In this document: positions 27,036 to 35,538 of the stretch, piece by piece
Position numbering within the stretch: position 1 is the first letter of the stretch
Layout of the letters: each line of letters starts with the position of its first letter
From: Pythium myriotylum
Lineage: Eukaryota > Oomycota > Peronosporomycetes > Pythiales > Pythiaceae
Length of the DNA stretch: 64,000 bases
Direction of reading: 5' to 3'
NCBI GenBank assembly: GCA_023091665.1
Contig: JALJCQ010000006.1
Coordinates: 310,001-374,000 of the forward strand
Notes under the pieces: model-generated
Told to the model about the DNA's origin: nothing
What the model saw: only the letters and a program-made list of their open reading frames with translations
The model's database searches: none
Program-made: the position numbers and the translations under genes

Positions 27036-29654
27036 TTACTTGTTTTGATTGCTATGCTGTAGCTCCATCTCAAGTTGCTTCACCCGTTTGAGTAATTTTT
27101 TTATCGTACAGAAGTTTATCGCTGTAATTTTGCTGTAATCAATGTTCATCTGATATCCTTCTATGTCATCTTCATCCACTTTCTTCAAGTTTTCATTCGG
27201 TGTCATCATTGATAGTAAATTTATGTATCCAGCTGCATACAATTCTTGACTAATGAAACCAATCTTTGGAATTGTTTCATCTGACCCTTTGTATTTGTAT
27301 TCATAAACATTTAGATCATAAAATTTATCGCAATAATCAGTGTCTAATTGGTCGATAATGTCCTTACATCTACGATCCGATGTACAATAAATCGACGAAC
27401 ATTGAATAGGACCACCAAACATAGCCGCTACTGACACTGTAACGGGGCCCAATTGACTTGTGTAAGCGGTGGATGTTCCAGTAGCATAAAGCTGGCCACC
27501 AACATTAAATGTATTAGAAACAGTTCCACTAACATGCAAAGTAGTACTCGGTGATGTTGTTCCAACTCCTAAACGCCCATTTGTGTCAAGAATCATCTCA
27601 GTTGAGTTATTGACTCCGAATCGCAAGTCATTATTAGTCAAATTGCCCATCCAAGTAGCATTTGTACTTGTTGCGTTTGTTCCAGAGTTAATTTCAATAC
27701 AAAAATCTATTGGAGACACATTGTTCGATTGCAAATCTAATACTTTCTGGTATGAACCATCAACATAGTTTGCGGAACCAAAGCAAGTAATTCCAGCGTT
27801 GGCTGTAGCATTAACAGTAATAGCTCCAGTTGATAAACAACGTAAAGTTTCTGATAAATTATTGGTCGCTGATTGAGTCAGAAACACTAGATCGCCAGCC
27901 GCAGCTGCTGTTCTTTGACATAAAATTACTCCATGAGGCATGCCATCGCTAAGAGCGTTTCTAAAAGCTATTCCTGCAGCGTTGTATTGACCATTTGCAT
28001 TAGTTGTAGCCAGTATATTCAATCCAAAAGCACTTGCATTAGTAGTTCCGGTAGTCGTTGTAGCATCAGAGCTCGTTAAATTTATTTTTGAAATATTCGT
28101 GATACTTCTGTTTGAATCAGCCACAAGAGCTTTACTTGCACTTGCCGTCCCAGCGGTCGCTCCAGATAAAAAGTTTAATTCAGTAGCCGATGATGTAATT
28201 AATGTCCCACCAAGCTTTAATCCAACAGTAGAAGCGTTATGATTTAAAATATCTACATTACCAACAGTATCACATTGCAATCGTCTTGTATTGTTTGAAT
28301 TTAAAAAGAAGCTATGGCTTGTAAAAGAGCCAATATCTTGAGCACCACCACTATTTTGAATGGTTAAGCGAAAGGTACTCGTTGATGTTGTATTACTGAT
28401 TGATAGTGGAGTAGTACCATTTGTAATTGTCAATGACGTAGGTAGCGTTAAATCTCCTGTAGATGTAATATTAGGTTGAGCTGCTGTTTGTAAAGTTCCT
28501 GTAATAGAAGTAGCGCTTAATGATGAGATACCAGATACAGCGCCCGTTGAACTAATTGTCATTCTTCCTGTATTACTTGTTTGAAAGACTAAATTGTTTG
28601 CTGTAGATGTTCCAAAATAAGCATCCCCATTGTTAAAATGAAACAGAGCACATGTTGAAGTACCATTTATAGATCTAAACGATTGCCCATTAGCAGTTAA
28701 AGTAGCGGTTATTAATCCTGTCGTATTCAATGATGTTACAGTTCCAACTGAGGTAATATTTGGCTGAGCAGCTGTTTGAAGTGTTCCAGTAATTGATGTA
28801 GCCGTAAGAGTCGCTAAAGTTCCAATCGATGTAATATTGGGCTGAGCAGCTGTTTGAAGTGTTCCATATAAAGTTGAAGCAGATATATTCGTAGCTGTCA
28901 ATGTGTTATTAACAGCTACATTTCCATTCGTTAATACTGACATTTGCACAGATCCATTATTTGATGCAAAAGTCAATGGATGATTTGAAAACGTTTGGAG
29001 ACAACATTGAGTCCCATCGAACCACTGCTGATAAATTACTGTTCCATCAGTGATTTGATACAATGAGTTTGTTAATGCTGTCGATCCGACAATATCTAAT
29101 TGTTTAGCTGGAGATGTATTATTAATGCCTACTAATCCAGTAAATCCTATCGTTATTTTTCTATTTCCATTTGTTCTCAAATGAAACTTATTCGCTGTGG
29201 TACTGCCAAATGTCTGATCTCCAGATACAGAATCAACAGATAACGAGCAAGTGCTACTCGATAGGGAGTTATTACAAGATAATGGAGTAGATCCACTAAT
29301 ATTGAGTGTTGATGAAATTGTTCCCAATGATGTAATGTTAGGTTGTGCAGCTGTTTGAATAGTTCCTGTTAATTGCGATGCTGAAAGATTATTAATGTTC
29401 GCGATGTCTCTATTAGAGTCAACCGCAATCAATTTCCCAGCGGAAGCTGTTCCTGGTGTAATACCCGACAGCACACTCAAATCAATCATTGTTCCATTTT
29501 GATAGATATTTCCAGTGATGTACAAATCCGAAGTGTAATTCACCCCATTTCTTTTGTTATATCGCAAATCGCCAATACTAATAGTCAAGTAATCGGATGA
29601 GCCGATATAGTCTGATGGATTGTACAAGGATGGAACATAATTAGGCGGTAGCAT
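27036..29654 (-). CDS. Fibre-like protein with C-terminal S74 chaperone, Polinton B
   Basis: From the ATG at 29654 (chosen because the N-terminus then matches the element A fibre) the protein has 872 aa. It contains many repeats on the theme TLQTAAQPNITS(I/V)GT, forming a long beta-rich shaft. The C-terminus has the S74 intramolecular chaperone signature YCTSDRRCKDII, then KIGFISQELY and a terminal coiled coil (IKKLLKRVKQLEMEL). In phages this domain drives trimerisation and then cuts itself off. The protein is probably a capsid fibre for cell contact. It is intact, in contrast to the element A copy. The TTATATAATATAA word upstream could be its promoter. Confidence 0.78.
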   Translation of the reverse strand: MLPPNYVPSLYNPSDYIGSSDYLTISIGDLRYNKRNGVNYTSDLYITGNIYQNGTMIDLSVLSGITPGTASAGKLIAVDSNRDIANINNLSASQLTGTIQTAAQPNITSLGTISSTLNISGSTPLSCNNSLSSSTCSLSVDSVSGDQTFGSTTANKFHLRTNGNRKITIGFTGLVGINNTSPAKQLDIVGSTALTNSLYQITDGTVIYQQWFDGTQCCLQTFSNHPLTFASNNGSVQMSVLTNGNVAVNNTLTATNISASTLYGTLQTAAQPNITSIGTLATLTATSITGTLQTAAQPNITSVGTVTSLNTTGLITATLTANGQSFRSINGTSTCALFHFNNGDAYFGTSTANNLVFQTSNTGRMTISSTGAVSGISSLSATSITGTLQTAAQPNITSTGDLTLPTSLTITNGTTPLSISNTTSTSTFRLTIQNSGGAQDIGSFTSHSFFLNSNNTRRLQCDTVGNVDILNHNASTVGLKLGGTLITSSATELNFLSGATAGTASASKALVADSNRSITNISKINLTSSDATTTTGTTNASAFGLNILATTNANGQYNAAGIAFRNALSDGMPHGVILCQRTAAAAGDLVFLTQSATNNLSETLRCLSTGAITVNATANAGITCFGSANYVDGSYQKVLDLQSNNVSPIDFCIEINSGTNATSTNATWMGNLTNNDLRFGVNNSTEMILDTNGRLGVGTTSPSTTLHVSGTVSNTFNVGGQLYATGTSTAYTSQLGPVTVSVAAMFGGPIQCSSIYCTSDRRCKDIIDQLDTDYCDKFYDLNVYEYKYKGSDETIPKIGFISQELYAAGYINLLSMMTPNENLKKVDEDDIEGYQMNIDYSKITAINFCTIKKLLKRVKQLEMELQHSNQNK

Positions 29655-29670
29655 TTTGTAAAATGATCCT

Positions 29671-29683
29671 TTATATAATATAA
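29671..29683 (-). promoter_or_regulatory. TATA-like element before the fibre gene of Polinton B
   Basis: TTATATTATATAA on the minus strand lies 17 bp upstream of the chosen fibre ATG at 29654, supporting that start over the more distal one at 29699. Confidence 0.4.
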
Positions 29684-29707
29684 CAGATAGATTTGTCATA
29701 CAAGATC

Positions 29708-29742
29708 AGTAATCGGAGATTACTAAGCAGCACCTCCGGTGC
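29708..29742. other. Paired hairpins before the ATPase start
   Basis: AGTAATC-GGA-GATTACT (29708-29724) and GCACC-TCC-GGTGC (29730-29742) end 3 bp before the ATPase ATG. They lie between divergent genes, so they cannot be 3' ends; they may be regulatory or belong to the scattered miniature palindromes of this element. Confidence 0.45.
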
Positions 29743-29745
29743 GAT

Positions 29746-30414
29746 ATGAGTTCGATTCCTGATTTTGGTGGGATGCTCCCAAAGGAGTTTAAGAAGAAAT
29801 CGTTTGGAGTAAATGACAAGCTTGGTATCCAGAAGCTTTTCCGAATGATAGTTTTAGGTCCCAGTTTCTCTGGTAAATCAAATCTAGCTTTTCATATACT
29901 CAAAGAGTCTCCACACGTCTATAGCCACTTACATATTATAGCTCGCAACCCTGATCAAGAGTTATACGATTACATCAAAGAAAAATTACAAGGTTTTGTA
30001 ACGTTTTATGATCCTGATGCTCCTCCAAGTGTTGATGCCATCAAAGAAATTCCAAATGCTCTACAGCTTGTTATTATTGATGATTATTCCAACGATAATA
30101 AGCTACAGAGAGATTTATTCAGTCATTTCTTTACTCGAGGAAGACACAAAGGACTTTCAACAATCTTCATAGCTCATAGCTATTTTGCTACTGACAAGAT
30201 GATTAGATTGAATTCTGAATACATTGCTATTCTAAAAGCAAATTCAAAACGCGATCTAAAGCTAATTTTGAAAGATTTTAATCTACCTGGAGTAAGTGAA
30301 GATGATATCTACAGGTATTACAAACAAGCAACATCTGAAAAGGGACAGATGTTGTTTATAGACTCCGTCAAGCAACAAATTCGGAAGAATTTCAAAGGTG
30401 AAGTTTTTAGTTAA
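29746..30414 (+). CDS. A32-like genome-packaging ATPase, Polinton B
   Basis: The 222-aa protein has Walker A GPSFSGKSN at about 38-46, Walker B LQLVIIDDYS at 106-115, and FTRGRHKGLSTIFIAHSYF downstream, all in the order of FtsK/HerA-type viral packaging ATPases. It aligns with the element A ATPase at 5742-6380. It sits between fibre and penton, the usual Polinton arrangement, and ends with a hairpin 14 bp beyond its stop. It would drive DNA into the capsid. Confidence 0.88.
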   Translation: MSSIPDFGGMLPKEFKKKSFGVNDKLGIQKLFRMIVLGPSFSGKSNLAFHILKESPHVYSHLHIIARNPDQELYDYIKEKLQGFVTFYDPDAPPSVDAIKEIPNALQLVIIDDYSNDNKLQRDLFSHFFTRGRHKGLSTIFIAHSYFATDKMIRLNSEYIAILKANSKRDLKLILKDFNLPGVSEDDIYRYYKQATSEKGQMLFIDSVKQQIRKNFKGEVFS

Positions 30415-30427
30415 TATACCGGTGCGG

Positions 30428-30447
30428 AAACAAATCTCAATTTGTTT
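30428..30447. terminator. Hairpin after the ATPase gene
   Basis: AAACAAAT-CTCA-ATTTGTTT is an 8-bp perfect stem with a 4-nt loop, 14 bp after the ATPase stop codon. Confidence 0.45.
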
Positions 30448-30516
30448 TTGTACCAAAAAACATATTTAATTTCTCTCGTGGAATATAGAGCAGGCTTTCT
30501 ACACGACAAACTAAAT

Positions 30517-31389
30517 ATGACGAGCACTATCATTTTTAACCGGAATAACATTGTTTCCAATGGCTTGAACAATACATTCAGATTCAACTTTACTGGATCA
30601 AGCGTGAATTTCAAAAATCAAGAAATTGCTCTGTCCAGCCTGCAGATTTACAACTCTCAATTCAACATTAATGGAAGTTTATACAGCAACAATACGTTCA
30701 GCGTTTTAGTTCCAACAGCGGCGACTTATCAATCTGTTTCAATCACGCTTCCGAATGGATACTATTCGTATGCAGATATATCAAACTACATCGAGTCTCA
30801 GTTAGTTAGTATCGGTGCATATTTGATAGATTCTCAAGGTAATAACGTTGTGTATATCGCTATGAGAGAAAACGCAACATACTATTCATGCGAAATTACT
30901 TGCTTAGCAACACCAACTTCTGTTCCTAGTGGATATTCACGTCCATCGACTGGTTTATACTCATTAACCGGAACTGGATTACCAACCGCTACTAATACTC
31001 CTCGAATCACTATTTCAAACAATGGATTTTCAAATGTGATTGGATTCAGTCCAGCAACGTACCCATCAAGTATTCAAACAACAAATCAAGTATTTTTGAG
31101 CAATATCTCTCCACAAGTTAATCCCGTCAGCAGTTATTTAATTCGTTCTAATCTTATTAACAATCGGGTTAGCACACCACCTGATATTCTGACCTCGTTC
31201 AGTCCTCAAGGGACATCAATTGGTCAGTTGATCTCAATTCAGCCACCTGAATATCAGTGGCTCTCGATTAACGATGGAGCATACAGCAATGTTACTCTGA
31301 GCATCGTCGATCAAGACTTTAACAATGTTAAATTTGAAGACTCGAATTCATTGATAATGCTATTAATCCGTGATAGAAAGGCTCCATAG
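30517..31389 (+). CDS. Penton-like minor capsid protein, Polinton B
   Basis: The ATG at 30517 is preferred because the resulting N-terminus (MTSTIIFNRNN) matches the start of the element A homologue; the frame is open 25 codons further upstream. The 290-aa protein is beta-rich with the blocks NQEIALSSLQIYN, LPNGYYSYADISNY and a C-terminal LSIVDQDFNNVKFED. The size and position after the ATPase match the single jelly-roll penton protein of Polintons, which sits at the capsid vertices. No catalytic motifs. Identification rests on synteny and on homology to element A rather than on a unique motif. Confidence 0.68.
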   Translation: MTSTIIFNRNNIVSNGLNNTFRFNFTGSSVNFKNQEIALSSLQIYNSQFNINGSLYSNNTFSVLVPTAATYQSVSITLPNGYYSYADISNYIESQLVSIGAYLIDSQGNNVVYIAMRENATYYSCEITCLATPTSVPSGYSRPSTGLYSLTGTGLPTATNTPRITISNNGFSNVIGFSPATYPSSIQTTNQVFLSNISPQVNPVSSYLIRSNLINNRVSTPPDILTSFSPQGTSIGQLISIQPPEYQWLSINDGAYSNVTLSIVDQDFNNVKFEDSNSLIMLLIRDRKAP

Positions 31390-31413
31390 GAGCCCAAGTT
31401 ATTTTCAATAACT
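31381..31413. terminator. Double hairpin at the end of the penton gene
   Basis: GCTCC-ATA-GGAGC (31381-31393) overlaps the penton stop codon and AGTTATT-TTC-AATAACT (31397-31413) follows at once. The pairing of two hairpins at a gene end matches the MCP end in element A. Confidence 0.5.
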
Positions 31414-31430
31414 AAAACAATAATTGTAAT

Positions 31431-31439
31431 ATTATATAG
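31431..31439 (+). promoter_or_regulatory. TATA-like element before the 553-aa gene
   Basis: ATTATATAG ends 8 bp before the ATG at 31448, like other very short leaders in this element. Confidence 0.3.
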
Positions 31440-31447
31440 ACTCGATA

Positions 31448-33109
31448 ATGTTTCCAAGTTTTAAATCTGTCCGCGATCGAAAAAATAAATTGAAGCAACT
31501 CGCTGAAGAGAACAGTAAGGAGCTTCAATTAGCACGCATTAAGAATGATCGATACAAACTAACGCAATGGGCTACTGATCTGGATCAAACTATAGATACT
31601 TCGAAACTTCAACAATTACTAAGGAAAGTAGCTCCAACAATGACTTCAGCAGGTGTACAAGCAGCTCCATCAATGACAACAATGGGGATGCAAGCAGCTC
31701 CAACAATGACAACGATGGGAACACAAGCAACACCTTCAATGACTACAATGGGTATGCAGGCAGTACCGACAATGACAACAACAGATAGTCAATATGAAAT
31801 CGAGGATATTGGTAACGAAGAAGATTCGTTGAGTGATATTGATGACTCACACAGTACATACGACTTTGGAACTCAAGTTGAAGCTAATGATTTCAACTTT
31901 CAAAAGAATGCCCGAGAAAAAATAATTGATCAATACACCATCAATCCAACTATTATCAAAAGAAAGGTCAATCCAATTCTAAATTCTGGCACTCCAGATA
32001 AAAATGTCTATATTGGAACAGATGGCAAACTTTTCAATGTAAATAACGGGAAGTTAGCAAACAAACCACTAAATACCTATGATTGGGTTGCAACGTATGA
32101 TTACATATTGAATCTTATTGATATTGAGACAGAAGATACCGCCGTTGGTTTGTCGCATCCGTTTGGATTCAACATTGAGTCTGGATCATACGAAGTGCTT
32201 CGTGATATTTTGATGAACAATACCTTCCCTGAGGGAACGAGATTACCAATCCCATATAAGAAGGGAAGAAACCAACACGGTGGCTATATTCCAGTAAATG
32301 GAGGTTTTCGAGTAAAACTATTTGATGGTGAATTAAAAGTTTTTGATGGCGATCGAGCAAAATCCAACAGCCAAGTCTCATGGGAATCGACACTTGATAT
32401 GTACATCAAATTTTTGAAGCAAAATAACATCTCATTCAAACAATCACCGATCTTCAAAAATCCTGATTCAACTAGATTCGCAAACAGTAATACCAATATT
32501 CAACCAGTGGATCCAAATGACAAGGTTATTTCAGATGGTAACAATCAAGTGAAAGATATTCTTATCAGATTATACAATGACAACCCTTGGTTAGCGGATG
32601 AGAAGGTATTTCTTGAAGGTCCAAAGATTGGTAAGAAAACATATTACCTTGGTGAATATGCAGCAATCATGAGTAAGAAACAGAAGGAAATTAGTCCGTC
32701 TATTAAGAGTCGTGTTGATAAAAATGCTAATTGGCTTGGAGCTCTAAATTATATTGCGAATAGATATGGAGATCGACTTGTATCTGCGGACGTTACACTC
32801 AAGTCTGTCAATCCAAAACGATTCCAAAGAGCTCTCTCATTCTCGTCTGCCGACCAGTCGGACTTGACCGACGGTCAAAGACCTTTCGGACGGCGTCCGG
32901 ATGACTCCATGAGTGGTTTAGGTGTTGCAGAAATTAATAGCCTGACGGCTAGAGAGCTTGCTCTCAAGCCTAGGGCTCTCGAGCTTCGCTCTAAAGGACG
33001 TCGAAGCATTCTAAAACATGAATTCGATAAACTTCAAGGTGCTCGCGGTTTAGGTAATGATAATCGTCGTTTGGAAAGAGAATTAAAATTGATTCGACGA
33101 GCTTTTTGA
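31448..33109 (+). CDS. Hypothetical 553-aa protein with Met/Thr-rich repeats, Polinton B
   Basis: I do not recognise a family. After a basic coiled-coil-like start (residues 1-60), about five copies of an 11-residue repeat on the pattern AAPTMTTMGMQ cover about residues 62-112. An acidic patch follows (EDIGNEEDSLSDIDD). Two similar domains come next, each with a (Y/N)W..(T/A)L.YI stretch: WVATYDYILNLI near 213 and NWLGALNYIANRY near 433. The basic C-terminus (residues 480-553) lies over a cluster of five short DNA hairpins. It sits among late structural genes, between penton and pVI-like protein, so a virion role is likely. Element A has no obvious counterpart. Confidence 0.6.
   Translation: MFPSFKSVRDRKNKLKQLAEENSKELQLARIKNDRYKLTQWATDLDQTIDTSKLQQLLRKVAPTMTSAGVQAAPSMTTMGMQAAPTMTTMGTQATPSMTTMGMQAVPTMTTTDSQYEIEDIGNEEDSLSDIDDSHSTYDFGTQVEANDFNFQKNAREKIIDQYTINPTIIKRKVNPILNSGTPDKNVYIGTDGKLFNVNNGKLANKPLNTYDWVATYDYILNLIDIETEDTAVGLSHPFGFNIESGSYEVLRDILMNNTFPEGTRLPIPYKKGRNQHGGYIPVNGGFRVKLFDGELKVFDGDRAKSNSQVSWESTLDMYIKFLKQNNISFKQSPIFKNPDSTRFANSNTNIQPVDPNDKVISDGNNQVKDILIRLYNDNPWLADEKVFLEGPKIGKKTYYLGEYAAIMSKKQKEISPSIKSRVDKNANWLGALNYIANRYGDRLVSADVTLKSVNPKRFQRALSFSSADQSDLTDGQRPFGRRPDDSMSGLGVAEINSLTARELALKPRALELRSKGRRSILKHEFDKLQGARGLGNDNRRLERELKLIRRAF
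32850..32991. repeat. Cluster of short perfect palindromes inside the 553-aa gene
   Basis: Five hairpins lie in 142 bp: CCGAC-CA-GTCGG (32850-32861), TTGACC-GAC-GGTCAA (32864-32878), CGGAC-GGC-GTCCG (32887-32899), GAGAGC-TT-GCTCTC (32952-32965) and GAGC-TTC-GCTC (32981-32991). The segment is GC-richer than the rest of the gene and reads through in frame, as palindromic insertion units in bacterial genes do. Confidence 0.6.
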
Positions 33110-33125
33110 TTCTGTTTAATATAAG

Positions 33126-33350
33126 ATGAATTCGAAAATTATAAAAGTGCGATATCCTAATCTTAGAGGTAACTCTATTAAATCAGCTGCTCATATTAAT
33201 CAAGAAAGGTTATTGAAAACTCTAAGCAACCTTGTACTTCACGAAAAAAAAGCTGTAGGATCAGGTGTTCAACAACGAGCAATAATAGAAGCCCAGAGAG
33301 CAACCTTTGGTACCACGAAAACTAAAAAACCAAAGACATTTGCGTTGTAG
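33126..33350 (+). CDS. Hypothetical basic 74-aa protein, Polinton B
   Basis: A small Lys/Arg-rich protein beginning MNSKIIKVRYPNLRG, with a helical centre (INQERLLKTLSNLVLHEKKA) and a basic end (TKTKKPKTF). TATAAG lies directly before the ATG, 16 bp after the 553-aa gene stop. In this position Polintons can carry small core or DNA-condensing proteins, but there is no motif to prove it. Confidence 0.5.
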   Translation: MNSKIIKVRYPNLRGNSIKSAAHINQERLLKTLSNLVLHEKKAVGSGVQQRAIIEAQRATFGTTKTKKPKTFAL

Positions 33351-33424
33351 CCTTTTACATTTATTTTAGTTTTTTTAATAGGCTTTATTTACTGGAATAT
33401 ATAGCATTTGCAAGAATTTAAAAT

Positions 33425-33961
33425 ATGAACACTTACGTTTCGGTCAGTTGTGATGAGCTCACGGATGCTCAAAAAAAGAAGTTTCTAAAGACATTGAAAG
33501 TATCTTTCACTGCTTCTCAAGTTAAAGGCTCTTCAAAGAAGATAGCGCTACATCCAGAAAACGCGAAAAAATGGAAAAAGGCTGCTCAAGCTGGTAAAGG
33601 AGTATCAATTGTATTTTCACCAGGCGAAATCGCTGCTTCGTTAAATATGGACGGAGACGCTCTTACGGGATCTGGAATGAGTGGTGGATCGCTGTGGAGC
33701 TGGATCAAGGATAAAGCCTGGCCTTGGTTGAAAGAGAATGTTTGGCCTGTTGTTAAACCATTAGTATCTGGTGTTGTTGATCAAGGCGCTCAAGCGCTTG
33801 GAGCCTATACTGGGCAGCCTGGTTTAGTAAACGCTGTTCGTGGCGAGGTAAAGAATTTAACTGGTGTTGGTATGCCAAAAAAAGGATCACCTGAGATGAA
33901 AGCAAAGATGGCTAAACTACGCTCAATGCGAAAGACTGGAGGATCTTTCAGATTATCATAA
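33425..33961 (+). CDS. pVI/pX-like minor capsid protein, Polinton B
   Basis: The 178-aa protein has a basic N-terminal half (KKFLKTLKVSF, HPENAKKWKKAAQAGKG), a Gly/Ser hinge (GSGMSGGS) and then an amphipathic Trp-rich segment LWSWIKDKAWPWLKENVW at about residues 95-112. The order matches element A's protein at 1863-2319 (HPENYKKLVKAYESGKG, GSGFWGDVW). Polinton and virophage proteins of this kind are likened to adenovirus pVI, a membrane-active internal capsid protein processed by the viral protease. The tail ends TGGSFRLS. The nearest TATA-like word (ATATATAG) lies about 25 bp upstream of the ATG. Confidence 0.65.
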   Translation: MNTYVSVSCDELTDAQKKKFLKTLKVSFTASQVKGSSKKIALHPENAKKWKKAAQAGKGVSIVFSPGEIAASLNMDGDALTGSGMSGGSLWSWIKDKAWPWLKENVWPVVKPLVSGVVDQGAQALGAYTGQPGLVNAVRGEVKNLTGVGMPKKGSPEMKAKMAKLRSMRKTGGSFRLS

Positions 33962-33971
33962 ATCACCAGTC

Positions 33972-34015
33972 CCGAATGAAATTCGGAGGGTCTTTACCCG
34001 ACGAATGAATTCGTC
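33972..34015. terminator. Two hairpins at a convergent gene junction
   Basis: CCGAAT-GAA-ATTCGG (33972-33986) and GACGAAT-GA-ATTCGTC (34000-34015) lie at the end of the pVI-like gene (stop 33961) and over the last codons of the opposing 142-aa gene (stop 33994). Confidence 0.5.
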
Positions 34016-34422
34016 TGGGCTTCAGACCAATACCTACTTGTGTAGGGATGACACAAGTCATTTCTTTCATAGAGTAGTTTCCGATATTTTTTTTCAATCT
34101 GATCAAACGGGACATTGAATACCTCTTCTAGGGGAGATTTGTATCGTCTATCAACAATTAGATACTTAAATTTCATATAAGGATTAATCTGAATCAATTG
34201 CTGTTTGATGAGGTCGAATTCGTTTATCGTGTTAATCTGATGTTTATATTTTTGTAGTTCCTTATTCTCCTCAGACAGTATTCTGTTTTTCTTATGGATT
34301 ATAGATAGTTCCTTCTTATACATTTTTATTTGGATGATGTTATGGTGCTGAGTGCAGTAATCACCCTTTTTTGCTTCTCTGGTGCATTGCGTGTCTTTTT
34401 TGGTAATGAATTTACAAGTCAT
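33994..34422 (-). CDS. Zinc-binding coiled-coil protein, 142 aa, Polinton B
   Basis: The N-terminus has the pattern C-x8-9-C...YCTQH (TCKFITKKDTQCTREAKKG, then DYCTQH), a short Cys/His cluster common in small proteins of large DNA viruses and likely to bind zinc. A coiled coil follows (about residues 35-70), then a C-terminal domain with FKYLIVDRRYKSPLEE. It is read in the same direction as integrase and polymerase, with ATATTATTG just before the ATG. Function unknown; an early-gene regulatory role is a guess. Confidence 0.5.
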   Translation of the reverse strand: MTCKFITKKDTQCTREAKKGDYCTQHHNIIQIKMYKKELSIIHKKNRILSEENKELQKYKHQINTINEFDLIKQQLIQINPYMKFKYLIVDRRYKSPLEEVFNVPFDQIEKKYRKLLYERNDLCHPYTSRYWSEAQTNSFVG

Positions 34423-34438
34423 CTTTATATTATTGATG

Positions 34439-35524
34439 TTATTTTTTGGATTTGAAGTATAATTTCTCTAAATTTGACATCCTGTTCTTGTTAATCAATC
34501 TGAGATTGTCTTGTGGCTCCCAGGTGTTATCACTGTCCGCGTATCCTTTCCATTTCACTAGATACTTAGTTTTACCATTTGCGTCCTTCTTGTGGTCCAA
34601 AATCTTTTCTACTTCCCAGATTTGATTCTTTTCAACAGGAGCTTCTGTTTGTTCTGCCTGGACAACTTTTAAATCGCTTGCTGGTTTGTAAAGTGTATGG
34701 TTGTTCTTTGATTTGATTTCTACCCGATATCCATCTATACCAATTACTTTATATACTGTTTTGCTCCATTTAGATGATTCCTTTCCAAATGTCTTCGGTT
34801 TAAGTCGATATCGAACGCTATCGTCTATTTTGAATTCACTCGATACCTGCTCCAATACTTGCTGGTTATGTCTTAGATCATTTTGGATAATCTCACCTTT
34901 CATTTCATTTGGAGTTGCGTGGATTGCACTGTGCTCGGTTAAATTATAGTTTTCAATTACATCCATAAGCAACTTCTGAGTCAATTTCTTTGGATTTATT
35001 TTGATGAGTCTCTGCTTTATTGTGCGGTTGAATCGTTCAATTTTACCAAGGGTATTATGATCTCCTGGTTCATTGTTGAAGTGCTCAATGTTTTGTGATT
35101 TGAAAAAGTCCAAGACTTGTTTATTAAGAAACTCTTTTCCATTGTCAGACGTGATAATATTCACGTTGTGTGTCTTCACGAATTGTTTTAGTGCATGAAG
35201 AACCGATGATGCCTGCTTGTTTGGTAATACCTTGGCAAAACCAATACGAGAATTGATATTGATAATGGTTAAGTATGTAGTGTTCTTATAGAAAGCCAAG
35301 TCCATTTGCCAGCTATTTGGATTGTGTGAAACAATCTTGAATGATCCATCCTTCTTACGTTTTTCTTGATGTTCTTGTATATTAGATTGTTTTGCATACC
35401 ATTCCTTTATCTGTTTCAGTGTAATACTTGGATCGATAGCTTTTGCTTTGTGATAAAGCTTGCTTGCTGATATGAAACCAGTCTTTGGGTTGTGGTAGAG
35501 CTTGGTGAGTAGTAAGTCAGACAT
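34439..35524 (-). CDS. RVE-family (retrovirus-type) integrase with chromodomain, Polinton B
   Basis: The 361-aa protein has the DDE catalytic triad of Polinton integrases: Asp75 in SWQMDLAFY, Asp127 in ITSDNGKEF and Glu163 in [12 protein letters not shown], with the DD(35)E spacing. The C-terminal chromodomain (about residues 305-355) shows [18 protein letters not shown]. It inserts linear element DNA into the host with a 6-bp staggered cut, which agrees with the AACGAG duplication at the ends of this element. Chromodomains can steer integration to chromatin marks. The gene is intact and lies 14 bp from the polymerase stop, suggesting co-expression. Confidence 0.93.
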   Translation of the reverse strand: MSDLLLTKLYHNPKTGFISASKLYHKAKAIDPSITLKQIKEWYAKQSNIQEHQEKRKKDGSFKIVSHNPNSWQMDLAFYKNTTYLTIININSRIGFAKVLPNKQASSVLHALKQFVKTHNVNIITSDNGKEFLNKQVLDFFKSQNIEHFNNEPGDHNTLGKIERFNRTIKQRLIKINPKKLTQKLLMDVIENYNLTEHSAIHATPNEMKGEIIQNDLRHNQQVLEQVSSEFKIDDSVRYRLKPKTFGKESSKWSKTVYKVIGIDGYRVEIKSKNNHTLYKPASDLKVVQAEQTEAPVEKNQIWEVEKILDHKKDANGKTKYLVKWKGYADSDNTWEPQDNLRLINKNRMSNLEKLYFKSKK

Positions 35525-35538
35525 CTTTATATTAGGGA

